Of a DNA stretch of 64,000 bases, positions 54,228 to 63,655 are shown one piece after another. A program made the position numbers and the translations under genes. Each line of letters starts with the position of its first letter. Positions within the stretch are counted from its first letter, which is position 1. This stretch comes from Rhizobium sp. BK196 (lineage in GTDB: Bacteria; Pseudomonadota; Alphaproteobacteria; Rhizobiales; Rhizobiaceae): NCBI RefSeq assembly GCF_014193255.1, contig NZ_JACHZB010000006.1, positions 124,001 through 188,000 on the forward strand, written 5' to 3'. Below the pieces are notes generated by a model. It worked only from the letters and a program-made list of their open reading frames with translations, was not told where the DNA came from and ran no database searches.

Positions 54228-54878
54228 ATGAAAACTTCGCCCGCAGCGGTTTCTTCCGAGACAGAGAGCCCACCAGCCACGAGCAAACGTCAGGCGATCT
54301 TGAACGCGGCCGCGGATGTTTTTGCCGAGGAAGGGTTTGCGGCGGCGAGCATCGATGCCATTGCAGCAAGGGCCGGCGTGTCGCGTCAGACGGTGTACAA
54401 TCAACTCGGCGACAAGGATAACCTGTTCAAGGTTGTGGTTGGGGAGATCACGGAGAAGTCGAGCGCCGACTTCTTTCGGGTGCTGGACACATTTCCCGTG
54501 GCACCTATCGATCTTGAAAAGGAACTGACCGAATTTTCGGCGCGGCTCCTGCGCAAGGCGGTTTGTGATGCGAATGGCCGTTGGCTACGCAAGCTCGTCG
54601 AGACTGAAGGCAGCAGATTTCCCGAATTGTTCGAGACCTGGAAGGAATACGGACCGGGCAAGAAATACCCCGCCGTTGCGGCTCGCCTGGCGCAGCTCGC
54701 GCTGGCCGGCCATCTCGACATAGAGGATCCCGCACTTGCCGCGCGCCAGTACATGGCTCTTCTCGCAACAGATCTGCGGATCAACCAACAGATCGGCCGT
54801 CCAACTCCAGACGAAGAGGTCGACCGCATGGCAAGAGAGGCAACGAAGACCTTTCTGCGCGCATTCGGCAAACGCTAA
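54228..54878 (+). CDS. TetR-family transcriptional regulator
   Basis: This 216-residue repressor has an N-terminal helix-turn-helix (IDAIAARAGVSRQTVYNQLG, about residues 42-61) and an all-helical ligand domain of the C-terminal AefR-like type. It is divergent from the MFS pump and has a clear palindrome upstream, so it very probably represses the pump until a substrate binds. Confidence 0.92.
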   Translation: MKTSPAAVSSETESPPATSKRQAILNAAADVFAEEGFAAASIDAIAARAGVSRQTVYNQLGDKDNLFKVVVGEITEKSSADFFRVLDTFPVAPIDLEKELTEFSARLLRKAVCDANGRWLRKLVETEGSRFPELFETWKEYGPGKKYPAVAARLAQLALAGHLDIEDPALAARQYMALLATDLRINQQIGRPTPDEEVDRMAREATKTFLRAFGKR

Positions 54879-55574
54879 TGGCATCGCCGCCGCAATTGCA
54901 ATATGAAACACGAGGCTCTCGCAGGCAGACTTCTCGTCCCATGCTGCGCGTTAGACGTAGCCCCTGGTTACGGGACATAATATCCTGCGGAAAAGCGGGT
55001 AGCCGGTTCCGACTGTTGGTTGTGCTCCATACGGGGCTGCGTAATGCAGGCGTGACTGCTGCCACCACGAGCCCAATGGTCGGGACGATGAGCCCATACG
55101 GCTTGCCCGCGGTCTTCATCAACTTTGCGATGCGGAGCTCGACACCAACCACAGTCTGGCAGAGATTGCCAAACGCGTCCCGAAAGCCGTTGGCTGCCTT
55201 GTTGCGGCCTTCGCTTTCCACGGCTTAGTGTGTCAGCTTCAAACGAAAATCTGACTTACCAGAGGCCGCTAAGATTGGGATCCGCAACCCAATGGCCCTG
55301 CTATGGGCATGGTACGTTTCACACCCCCTTCTCAACGAAAGCGTCGCACGCTGCTACGGCTGCCAGGTTGGACAAATGAGTTCTTTGGTCGCCACCGTCG
55401 GGGGGGAGTGATGACAATCGATTGCACTGACGAAGTAAAAATCAGGCGCGGCGGTTCGTGTCCCTTCAACTGCAAAAAAGCCATCGTTTTGATCGACGTT
55501 TTTTGCCAAATCTCGGAATTCACCCAATGGCTGTCACGCGAATGTGCTGGGTTGCTGTTGGAGGAAGGTTCTTG
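54879..55574. other. Gene-poor stretch between the TetR and hipA genes
   Basis: About 700 nt in which open frames on both strands overlap each other and show no domain. No inverted repeats or transposase motifs were seen. It lies at the 3' side of the hipBA module and may be decayed sequence. Confidence 0.45.
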
Positions 55575-56822
55575 TCATAGGGCTAGCGCTCGTCGCAAAT
55601 CATCGTGCTCGAACGCACTGGCCATGCGGTTGATCTCCGCCGGCCGTGCACCGACGGCTTTGGCGGTCTCGCGCCACGTCGCAGTGGAGGTAGCGACTTC
55701 CTTGATGATGGCGCGAGCCTGTGCAAGCGTGAGGGCGAAGTATCCGGCAGCTTCCTCCAGCAGATCAAGCGAGCAGGTGCTTTCATCGAGGTCGATATTG
55801 GTTGTCAGGACGCGTGCTTTGACGTCGGTCGGCACCGGATTGAGATCATAGACAGGGGACAACGACCAGCCGGCTTTGCCGAGCCAGAGAAAGCCGTGAT
55901 TTCGCAGGTGGTCGTCGACGTTGGAGATGAGCACGTTGAAGGTGACGCGGCGATAGAGCGCTTGGGCATCTGTCTTTCCCTGTGCGCCATGCTCGGCCAG
56001 GGCGTCGACGATCTCGGGGTAGCTGCCTCGCTCACCGTCCTTTGCGCCCATCATCGCCATGGCGGAAAGGAATGGTGTGCGAACACCTCTATCGCGGTCG
56101 AAGCGACGCGAGAGCATGACCTTCTTTCCGGCGATGTCAATGAGTTCGTGTACGGGAGTGACTATGCCGGCTCGTTCAGCCAGTCGCATAGCAATCTCTT
56201 CCCATGTTTCTATGCTGTAATCGTCGGTTTCCTTGGGAAACTTAGCGATTGAGAGATAGCCATGTTGATCGATGACAGAAGCTTTGGGCCGCGCTCCACC
56301 AAGCGACGAGCCAGGCGCGAAGATAAGTTGGAGGTCTTCGTCGGTTTCCTCATCGCGCAGAATGCGCTCGGTGATGTGCAGCAAACGGCCGAGCTCGATG
56401 AGGGCGGGAACGCCGGTGCGGATCGGCGCTTGGAATTCCTCCCCGCCAGCCCAGCGAAAGCGGAGGGCGCCGAGCCGTGTCTCGTCCGCGACGCCAAGCA
56501 GATAGTCACTTTCGGCGAGTGTGCGAACGGGCCGGCCATCGCGCTCGGCGGTACGCCGCTCCAAGCGTTGCATCAGGCGCCGACCCCAAGTATCGGGCGC
56601 AGAGTCGCCAATGGAGCCAAAGGTTGCAAAACCGGCAGGTGGCGCGAAAGCGCCCCGCGTCAGGGCTAGCGCCGGCTCCAGCGAGAAGCGGTCGGCGTCC
56701 TCAAGCCAGGCTCGGTCATACTCGAACATGATCGTCTCGGAACCGCGCGCGCGGTTACTCCGCGCCAGCCCGATCGGACGTGTGCGGCCGTGTAGGTCGA
56801 GATGAACTTCGAAATCAGTCAT
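55575..56822 (-). CDS. hipA: HipA-type serine/threonine kinase toxin
   Basis: This 415-residue protein has an N-terminal HipA domain (FEVHLDLHGRTRPIGLA) and a kinase core. The core shows SLGGARPKASV (nucleotide loop), NVLISNVDDHLRNHGFL (catalytic Asp and Asn) and LSPVYDLNPVP (metal Asp). HipA kinases phosphorylate aminoacyl-tRNA synthetases and slow growth. The ATG at 56822 overlaps the hipB stop by 8 nt. The frame extends to 56918 but within hipB. Confidence 0.93.
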   Translation of the reverse strand: MTDFEVHLDLHGRTRPIGLARSNRARGSETIMFEYDRAWLEDADRFSLEPALALTRGAFAPPAGFATFGSIGDSAPDTWGRRLMQRLERRTAERDGRPVRTLAESDYLLGVADETRLGALRFRWAGGEEFQAPIRTGVPALIELGRLLHITERILRDEETDEDLQLIFAPGSSLGGARPKASVIDQHGYLSIAKFPKETDDYSIETWEEIAMRLAERAGIVTPVHELIDIAGKKVMLSRRFDRDRGVRTPFLSAMAMMGAKDGERGSYPEIVDALAEHGAQGKTDAQALYRRVTFNVLISNVDDHLRNHGFLWLGKAGWSLSPVYDLNPVPTDVKARVLTTNIDLDESTCSLDLLEEAAGYFALTLAQARAIIKEVATSTATWRETAKAVGARPAEINRMASAFEHDDLRRALAL

Positions 56823-57150
56823 TACGCGACGATCCCCGCGACCGCTTCGGATGCACGTGCTTAGGGAGTTCCGCACTGGCGAGCGACTGACCAACGCTGT
56901 CGTTACTGATGTCGGCAACTCGGCTTAGTCCCTCTAGCAAGCCGAGGGCCTGAAGGACGCCTGCATATATGCCGACGCTGACATTGGTGTCCCCGGCTTC
57001 GATCTTTTGAAGCGTTGAGCGTGAGGTGAAAGCGCGCTCGGCCACAACAGCCATAGGCAGACGGCGACGCCGGCGAGCGTCGTGTATGTCCGCGCCGAGT
57101 TTGCGCAGTGCGCGCCGCACGGCGGCCGGAGGATTATGAGGTGTCGGCAT
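56815..57150 (-). CDS. hipB: HipB-type XRE-family antitoxin
   Basis: This 111-residue protein has a Cro/C1 helix-turn-helix (MAVVAERAFTSRSTLQKIEAG, about residues 33-53) and a polar tail that would contact HipA. It lies upstream of hipA, overlapping it by 8 nt. It is expected to repress the operon and neutralise HipA. Confidence 0.9.
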   Translation of the reverse strand: MPTPHNPPAAVRRALRKLGADIHDARRRRRLPMAVVAERAFTSRSTLQKIEAGDTNVSVGIYAGVLQALGLLEGLSRVADISNDSVGQSLASAELPKHVHPKRSRGSSRND

Positions 57151-57639
57151 TTTGTCGCCTTCGTGCTACATATCTGCCTGATAGGTATCACGAAGCTTAC
57201 AATCACACTAGAGAAGTTAAGGCTCAGATCAGATTGCTTTGTCCTGAGCACGGCAATTTACATGGTGCAGACGCTTGGCTTCGCCGGAGATGGTGCGTCG
57301 GTTTCATCTGCGGACGTCAGCGATGCGAGCCGGAGCCGGGCGGTACGGTGCCCGATGCCCTTGCTGACCCATGGACGAGGAGGAACAATATCGCAAACGT
57401 TCCTCGCTACGCCTTCAATGCTTGTGCTTACGAGGGGACCCGCAGGAGCGTGGCAATCCTTTAAACGAATGGATCTCATGAAGCGTTCGGCGCTGTCACT
57501 AGGGGCAAGAAGCAGCCGCTCGTCAGTGGACGTGAAACGACTTCCGGGAACATCCGGAACGTAACCGGTGCAAAAACTGAAAACATCGGGACATCGACAA
57601 AAACTCTTGCATCTTATTGTCGTCCGCTTGACGTGAAAA
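57151..57639. other. Intergenic stretch upstream of hipBA and of the GH38 gene
   Basis: About 490 nt between divergent genes. It must hold the hipBA and alpha-mannosidase promoters. Near hipB there is an imperfect dyad around 57170-57190 (TATCTGCCTGATAGGTATC), too weak to call. No supported gene was found. Confidence 0.45.
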
Positions 57640-57657
57640 CAAAGTTACTTAATCTAA
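57640..57657 (+). promoter_or_regulatory. 18-bp element upstream of the GH38 gene, shared with operon B
   Basis: CAAAGTTACTTAATCTAA lies 110 nt before the alpha-mannosidase start. It differs by one base from the element at 35701-35718 and has the same orientation relative to the gene. The core AAGTNACTT is palindromic. It suggests that one regulator controls both transcription units. Confidence 0.65.
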
Positions 57658-57766
57658 GAGCTGCCACGCGCCCCGCTTGGAGGAGACGGGATACTGTGCA
57701 GCGGCCAATTTGCGCGGCCAGATTTTCTCCCCGCCCGTCAGTTGCCGACTTCCGATAGGACCCGCC

Positions 57767-60700
57767 ATGTCTCTCACCATTGCCCAACGCCTCGATCGCC
57801 TGAAGGTCCGTACAGCCGAGCTCGCCCACTGGCGCGACAGGCAAAGCATGGTGATCGATGGCTGGACCTTCGACGGCGAGCCGATCGCCCATCATCAGGA
57901 TTGGCCGCACAGTGAGGGAGCGGTTCATTTCGCAGCATCGGTTACGGCTCCGCACGACTGGCCGGTCGATAAGGTTCGCCTGCAGCTCGATCTCGGCGGT
58001 GAGAGCTTGATTACATTGCACTATCCGGGCGGCCAGTCCGAGACATTCGGGCTCGACCCATATCATCAGGAATTCCCGATCAAGGGCAGCCAATTTTCGA
58101 TTGCGACGGAGAGCGTCGCGCGCTTTCCTTTTGGAGAGCCGAACCGGGCACCGAAGCTCAATAAGGCGCGGCTGATCTGGCTGGACGAGCCGGTCCATAA
58201 ACTGCATCTCCTGTTGCGGCAGGTCGGCGAAGCTGCGGGCGCACTCGATAGCCATGAAGTGGTGCCGCACCTGATCGGGGCGGCCGAACAGGCACTGCGC
58301 AGCCTTGATTGGCCCTCGGACACATCAGCTTATATTTCGCGTACGTCCAATGCGGTCATGCAGCAAAAAATCTGGGAGTTGCCAGAACTTCAGACAAATC
58401 CGGCCGGACTGACAGAGGCGCAGAGCGCGTCGGCAGGTGCGGCATATGATGCGCTAATTTCGGAATTGAAGGAGCTTCAGACGCGTTTCCCGCAAAATGG
58501 CGAGATCCTGCTCACAGGCCACGCCCATATCGATCTTGCTTGGCTCTGGCCCTATCGCGAGACGCGCCGAAAGATGCGCCGCACTTTCAATACCGCGCTT
58601 TCGTTGATGGAGCGATCGGACGACTTCCGCTTCAATCAATCGACGGCCCATTATTATGCGCAGATGGAAGAGGACGATCCGGAACTTCTCGAGCGGATCA
58701 AAAGGAAGGTTGCCGACGGTAAATGGGAAACCGTCGGCGGCATGTGGGTCGAACCCGACACCAACATGCCGACCGGTGAAAGTCTGGCGCGGCAGGTGCT
58801 TTACGGACAGCGCTATTTCGAGAAACACTTCGGTTCGCGCCACACCGTCTGCTGGCTGCCGGACTGCTTCGGCTTTTCGGGTGCCTTGCCGCAGATTTTG
58901 AAGCTTGGCGGGATCGACAGTTTCTTCACGATCAAGGTCAACTGGAGCGAAACCAATCACATCCCATCCGACCTCTTCTGGTGGAAGGGCCTGGATGGTA
59001 GCAAGGTGCTGACCCATACTTTCGACAATCCGATGCAGGGCTACAATGGTTTTGTGCAGCCGGACTGCATCGTGCCAACCTGGAAGAACTTCCGCGGCAA
59101 GGCGCAGCACGACACGTCGCTCTTGGCAGTCGGCTATGGCGACGGCGGTGGCGGCGTGACGCCGGAAATGGTTGAACGCGAGGTGCAACTGCGCGATTTC
59201 CCGGCGATCCCCAAAGCCCGTTGGGGCACGGTGAAGGGCTTTTACGAAAAGGCCCACCAGACTGCAGCACAAAAGGAGCTTCCGGTCTGGGATGGCGAAA
59301 TCTATCTCGAACTGCACCGCGCGACGCTGACCTCTCAAAGCGGCGTCAAGCGCAAGCACCGCCAGGCCGAGCGGGCACTGATTACGGCAGAGACGATCGC
59401 TTCGCTTGCGCATCTCTTGGGTGCCGCCAAACCGCAAAGCCTGGAAGCGGATTGGCGCGTTGTCCTGAAGAATGAGTTCCACGACATCCTTCCGGGCTCG
59501 AGCATCCGCGAAGTCTATATCGACGCCGAGCAGGAACTCGACGGCGTCATCGGCAATGCCAAGGCGGAACAGGCCAAGGCTCTGAAGACCCTATCGGCTC
59601 ATCTTCCGGCGGGCGGCGTGACGGATGCGCTGGTTGTCGTCAACCCATCGCTTGCGCCGCGGCCACTCACGGCAAAGCTTTCTGATGGAACGGTCATCTC
59701 ATCTGCCGATCCCGTGCCCCCTCTTTCTATCGCTGTCTTCGATCGCAAGGCCGTCAAGCCTGCCGGCATGCTGAAGGCCGGTGCGCAGAGTCTCGAAAAC
59801 GAACATCTGTCCGTCGTCATCGGTAAGGACGGCGCGGTTTCCAGCCTTATTCACAAGGCAACGGGCAGGGAAGCTCTTGAGGGTTCAGCAAACCAACTCT
59901 GGGTCTATCCGGCAGATAAACCGCGCAACTGGGATGCCTGGGATGTCGACGCCGACTATGCCGAAAAGGCTGTCCGCCTTGAGGCGCCGGAAAGTATTGC
60001 CGTCGTCGAACAGGGGCCACATCGTGCCGCGATCCGCGTTGTCTATCGATACCGGAATTCGACGGTCACTCAGCTTTATGTGCTGACGGCCAACGCTCGC
60101 AGGCTCGATATCGAGACGACGATCGATTGGCATGACCGGCGTACTCTGCTGAGGACGTTGAATCCCGTTGCTGTGCGCTCGCGTACCGCCACCTTCGAAT
60201 GCGCCTACGGCGTTGTCGAGCGGCGGACACATACAAACACCTCCTGGGAGCAGGCGATGTTCGAGGCCGCGGCACACAGGTTTGTCGATCTCAGCGAACC
60301 GGGCTTTGGTGTCGCTCTGCTCAACAACGCCAAATACGGGCACAGCGCGCGTGGCAACATCATCGGGATGAGCCTCGTGCGTTCGCCGATCTATCCCGAT
60401 CCGCTTGCCGACGAAGGCGAGCAGACCTTTACCTATTCGCTGATGCCGCATGAGGGAGCCTGGCATGAGGGCGGCGTCCTCCAGGAAGCGATCGATCTCA
60501 ATCAGCCGCTCGTCATCATCGAGGCTACTGACCTCGCCGCGGGCACCCTGTCGCCGCTCGGCGTAGAGGGTGTACCGGTCGCTTTTTCGGGGCTAAAACC
60601 GGCGGAGGAGGGGGAAGGCCTTATCCTGCGGCTTTACGAGCCGGCAGGCCGGCGCGGCCGGCTTTCGCTGGCCTTGCCCTCGGGCTGGCAGGCTTCGGGA

Positions 60701-60802
60701 CCTCTGAACATTCTCGAAGAGCCGATCGAGCGTGCAGGTCCTGCCGAGATCATGCCGTTTGAAATTCGGACCTGGAGGCTGCAGCGAAGTTCATCGCGTT
60801 AG
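57767..60802 (+). CDS. Alpha-mannosidase, glycoside hydrolase family 38
   Basis: This 1011-residue enzyme has an N-terminal beta region and a GH38 catalytic domain from about residue 245. The zinc motif is GHAHIDLAWLWPYRET and the nucleophile Asp lies in CWLPDCFGFSGALPQ (about residue 365). A middle helical domain (VLKNEFHDILPGSSIREVY) and C-terminal beta sandwich follow. There is no signal peptide, so it acts on imported mannosides in the cytoplasm. The ATG at 57767 fits the family; an in-frame start at 57677 lies close to the promoter element. Confidence 0.94.
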   Translation: MSLTIAQRLDRLKVRTAELAHWRDRQSMVIDGWTFDGEPIAHHQDWPHSEGAVHFAASVTAPHDWPVDKVRLQLDLGGESLITLHYPGGQSETFGLDPYHQEFPIKGSQFSIATESVARFPFGEPNRAPKLNKARLIWLDEPVHKLHLLLRQVGEAAGALDSHEVVPHLIGAAEQALRSLDWPSDTSAYISRTSNAVMQQKIWELPELQTNPAGLTEAQSASAGAAYDALISELKELQTRFPQNGEILLTGHAHIDLAWLWPYRETRRKMRRTFNTALSLMERSDDFRFNQSTAHYYAQMEEDDPELLERIKRKVADGKWETVGGMWVEPDTNMPTGESLARQVLYGQRYFEKHFGSRHTVCWLPDCFGFSGALPQILKLGGIDSFFTIKVNWSETNHIPSDLFWWKGLDGSKVLTHTFDNPMQGYNGFVQPDCIVPTWKNFRGKAQHDTSLLAVGYGDGGGGVTPEMVEREVQLRDFPAIPKARWGTVKGFYEKAHQTAAQKELPVWDGEIYLELHRATLTSQSGVKRKHRQAERALITAETIASLAHLLGAAKPQSLEADWRVVLKNEFHDILPGSSIREVYIDAEQELDGVIGNAKAEQAKALKTLSAHLPAGGVTDALVVVNPSLAPRPLTAKLSDGTVISSADPVPPLSIAVFDRKAVKPAGMLKAGAQSLENEHLSVVIGKDGAVSSLIHKATGREALEGSANQLWVYPADKPRNWDAWDVDADYAEKAVRLEAPESIAVVEQGPHRAAIRVVYRYRNSTVTQLYVLTANARRLDIETTIDWHDRRTLLRTLNPVAVRSRTATFECAYGVVERRTHTNTSWEQAMFEAAAHRFVDLSEPGFGVALLNNAKYGHSARGNIIGMSLVRSPIYPDPLADEGEQTFTYSLMPHEGAWHEGGVLQEAIDLNQPLVIIEATDLAAGTLSPLGVEGVPVAFSGLKPAEEGEGLILRLYEPAGRRGRLSLALPSGWQASGPLNILEEPIERAGPAEIMPFEIRTWRLQRSSSR

Positions 60803-60807
60803 AATTT

Positions 60808-60857
60808 GGAACGCTTTCGCTACGTTCCGAACCTCTTGGCGATCGATCGCCCAGAGG
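60808..60857 (+). terminator. Two hairpins after the alpha-mannosidase gene
   Basis: GGAACG-9 nt-CGTTCC (60808-60828) is followed by a longer stem CCTCTTGGCGAT-CG-ATCGCCCAGAGG (60832-60857, one mismatch). No T-run follows. They may end or attenuate the alpha-mannosidase message before the transketolase gene. Confidence 0.5.
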
Positions 60858-60943
60858 GGTCGCTGTAGGCAGCGTGGATGGCACGATCGAGCGATTTGGT
60901 CGTTGGATCAGAGATCCCGGGAAAAGTTTCAACCTGTGCAGTG

Positions 60944-60961
60944 GCCCGGCTCGCGCCGGGC
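60944..60961. repeat. GC-rich hairpin upstream of the transketolase gene
   Basis: GCCCGGC TCGC GCCGGGC is a perfect 7-bp stem, 44 nt before the transketolase start. It could be part of a short intergenic repeat; relation to known rhizobial intergenic elements was not tested. Confidence 0.35.
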
Positions 60962-61005
60962 ACTATCTTCGGGCTGGTCTTTCACCACCTCCCGAGGAAA
61001 AGATC

Positions 61006-63036
61006 ATGACGGAATCTGTGAAGTCCGTACCGGCGCCCCGCGATCAGCACCTGCGCGACATGGCCAATTGCATTCGGTTCCTCTCGATGGACGCCGTCGA
61101 GAAGGCCAAGAGCGGGCACCCCGGCATGCCGATGGGCATGGCCGACATTGCCGTCGTTCTCTTTTCCGAATTCCTGAAATTCGATGCCGAGGACCCCTAC
61201 TGGTTCGACCGTGACCGTTTTCTGATCTCCAATGGGCACGGTTCGATGCTGCTCTACAGCCTGCTATACCTGACCGGCTACCAGGATATGACGATCGACC
61301 AGATCAAGAACTTTCGTCAAGTCGACAGCAGGACGGCAGGTCATCCGGAATATCGCCATGCGACGGGGATCGAGACGACCACCGGGCCGCTCGGACAGGG
61401 CATTGCCAATTCGGTCGGTTTTGCGCTTGCCGAGCGCATCATGAACGCCCGGTTTAGTGACAATCTTTCGAGCCACTACACCTATGTATTTCTTGGTGAC
61501 GGATGCCTGATGGAAGGCATCAGCCAGGAGGCCATATCGCTCGCCGGGCACTTGAAGCTCGGCAAGCTGATCGCGTTCTGGGACAACAATTCGATATCGA
61601 TCGACGGCGCGACAAACCTCGCCGAGTCCGACGATCAACCGGCGCGGTTTCGAGCTTCGAACTGGCATGTGCAGGAGATCGACGGACACGATACCGACGC
61701 GATCCGCAACGCGGTCGTCGAAGCCCAAAGGGTCACCGATCGCCCATCCATGATCGCCTGCAAAACCATTATCGGCTTCGGCTTTCCGACCCGCGCCGGT
61801 ACGCAGAAGGCCCACAGCGATGCGCCCGGCGAAGAGGAGATCGCCGGCGCCCGCAAGCTTCTCGGCTGGAACGCGCCTCCCTTCGAGATTCCGTCTGATC
61901 TCCTGGAAGACTGGAGAAAGATCGGCGCGAAGGGGCGCAACGCCCGCATGGCCTGGGCAGTCCGGGTCCAGACAGCAAAGGCGGATATCCGCCAGGACTT
62001 CGAACGCCGCATGAAGGGCGAACTGCCTTCGGGCTGGACCAAAGCGATCGAGGCTGCAAAACAGGAGCTTCTGTCTGCTGAAAAGGATCTGGCAACAAGG
62101 CAGGCGAGCGGGATTGTTCTCAACCACCTTGCCGAGTCCATCCCCGAGCTCATTGGCGGATCGGCAGACCTGACGCCCTCGAACAATACGAAGGCCAAAT
62201 CCATGACGGAGATCGCGCCGGGCCAATATAACGGCTCCTACATCCACTACGGCGTGCGCGAGCACGGCATGGCGGCGGCCATCAACGGCATCGCCCTTCA
62301 TGGCGGGCTGATCCCTTATGGCGGCACCTTCCTGACCTTTTCCGATTACGCCCGGCCGTCAATCCGGCTGGCGGCGATGATGGCGGTGCGGTCGATCTTC
62401 GTGATGACCCACGATTCGATCGGTCTCGGTGAGGACGGCCCAACCCATCAACCGGTCGAGCATCTGACGGCGCTGCGCGCCATTCCAGGCCTTGCCGTGT
62501 TCCGCCCGGGCGACCCGATCGAGACGGCCGAATGCTGGCAGGCCATTCTCGATGCCCCGCGGCAGGCCGCACTGATCGCCTTGTCCCGCCAGCCCATGCC
62601 GCTTCTAAGAAAGCAGCAGGGCTCTGAAAACCTGTCGGCAAGGGGCGGATATGTTCTGCTTGAAGCCGAAGGTGGCGTTCGAGAGCTGACGATCATGTCG
62701 ACCGGATCGGAATTGCACTTGGCCGTCGAGGCAAGGGCGAGGCTGCAAGCGGAAGGCGTTCCGACCGCGGTTGTTTCCATGCCGTGCCGTCTTTTGTTTG
62801 AGGCGCAGGCGCCGGACTATAAGCGTGAGGTTCTCGGAGACGGGACTGCGCGTGTTGCCGTGGAAGCAGCCGTTCAGGATAGCTGGGACCGATATCTCGG
62901 GCTCGACGGCCGGTTCGTCGGTATGCACAGCTTCGGCGCGTCGGGCAAGATCGACGGCGTCTACAAGAAGTTCGGCATCACCACAGACGCAGTTGTGAAG
63001 GCCGCGCAAGAGGCAATGGATCTTCGCGGTCGCTGA
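61006..63036 (+). CDS. tkt: Transketolase
   Basis: This 676-residue enzyme has the transketolase start MANCIRFLSMDAVEKAKSGHPGMPMG and the thiamine diphosphate motif GDGCLMEGISQEA (about residues 165-178) with DNN. The pyrimidine domain has YGVREHGMAAAING (catalytic Glu), HDSIGLGEDGPTHQP and a C-terminal domain. It moves two-carbon units in the pentose phosphate pathway. The ATG at 61006 follows CGAGGAAAAG. It is probably a plasmid-borne second copy, since a housekeeping one is expected elsewhere (inference). Confidence 0.94.
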   Translation: MTESVKSVPAPRDQHLRDMANCIRFLSMDAVEKAKSGHPGMPMGMADIAVVLFSEFLKFDAEDPYWFDRDRFLISNGHGSMLLYSLLYLTGYQDMTIDQIKNFRQVDSRTAGHPEYRHATGIETTTGPLGQGIANSVGFALAERIMNARFSDNLSSHYTYVFLGDGCLMEGISQEAISLAGHLKLGKLIAFWDNNSISIDGATNLAESDDQPARFRASNWHVQEIDGHDTDAIRNAVVEAQRVTDRPSMIACKTIIGFGFPTRAGTQKAHSDAPGEEEIAGARKLLGWNAPPFEIPSDLLEDWRKIGAKGRNARMAWAVRVQTAKADIRQDFERRMKGELPSGWTKAIEAAKQELLSAEKDLATRQASGIVLNHLAESIPELIGGSADLTPSNNTKAKSMTEIAPGQYNGSYIHYGVREHGMAAAINGIALHGGLIPYGGTFLTFSDYARPSIRLAAMMAVRSIFVMTHDSIGLGEDGPTHQPVEHLTALRAIPGLAVFRPGDPIETAECWQAILDAPRQAALIALSRQPMPLLRKQQGSENLSARGGYVLLEAEGGVRELTIMSTGSELHLAVEARARLQAEGVPTAVVSMPCRLLFEAQAPDYKREVLGDGTARVAVEAAVQDSWDRYLGLDGRFVGMHSFGASGKIDGVYKKFGITTDAVVKAAQEAMDLRGR

Positions 63037-63051
63037 ATGATTGGCAGCTGC

Positions 63052-63070
63052 GGGCGGCTTGCCGCCGCCC
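63052..63070 (+). terminator. Hairpin after the transketolase gene
   Basis: GGGCGGC TTGCC GCCGCCC is a 7-bp perfect stem 15 nt after the stop. There is no T-run, so termination strength is uncertain. Confidence 0.45.
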
Positions 63071-63137
63071 CTTCGCAACAAAGGGATCACAGCCTTATTG
63101 ATTTGAGAATCGTGAATCTCACAAATCGCGACACGCT

Positions 63138-63641
63138 TTAGTGGCCCGATTCCGAAATGCCTCTCGGCTCAGCAAGCGGCAGCATGCCTTGATAGATGCC
63201 CGGGTCCGAGCCTTCGATCGGGATTGCCCCGACGCTTCGACGGTAGAACTCCATTGGACCGGCGCCCCCGATGACCCCGTAGGCATAACCCTGCGCGTAC
63301 ATATCGAGAAGCGTTGTCAGCAGCAGAGCGTGGCCGACACCTTTGCCGCGGGCGGCCGTATCGACGCCGGTCGGCCCGAAAAACCCCTTGGCGGTTGCGT
63401 CGTGACAGGCAAAGCCGATGAGTTCGTCGTTCTGGATTGCGATGAAGCAAGTGGGCGGCTGGCGCATGGTGGCAACCGTCGCTTCCGCGACCCAGCCGGA
63501 TCCGAAGCGCGGTTCGATCCAGGCCGTCAGAGCGCTCAACTCCGGCGCAAGGACACGCCGGATGGTGATACCCTGTTCGGCGACGCGTTTATCGAGCGCA
63601 GGATCGGCCTTCAGCTCGTAGAGTTTTACCAGCATGTCCAT
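63138..63641 (-). CDS. GNAT-family N-acetyltransferase
   Basis: This 167-residue protein has the GNAT fold: the acetyl-CoA motif DTAARGKGVGHALLLTTL (about residues 92-109), LIGFACHDATAKGFFGP before it and a C-terminal FYRRSVGA. The ATG at 63641 has AAAGGA 8 nt upstream. It lies 14 nt after a sugar permease gene on the same strand, so it may be co-transcribed with a sugar importer. The acetyl acceptor is unknown; an amino-sugar is a guess from context. Confidence 0.87.
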   Translation of the reverse strand: MDMLVKLYELKADPALDKRVAEQGITIRRVLAPELSALTAWIEPRFGSGWVAEATVATMRQPPTCFIAIQNDELIGFACHDATAKGFFGPTGVDTAARGKGVGHALLLTTLLDMYAQGYAYGVIGGAGPMEFYRRSVGAIPIEGSDPGIYQGMLPLAEPRGISESGH

Positions 63642-63655
63642 GGTTTAGTCCTTTG

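Noticed and set aside
54781..55221. Minus-strand open frame containing a hydrophobic stretch downstream of the TetR gene
   Set aside because: It overlaps the end of the TetR gene antisense and its C-terminal half has no coding character; possibly chance.
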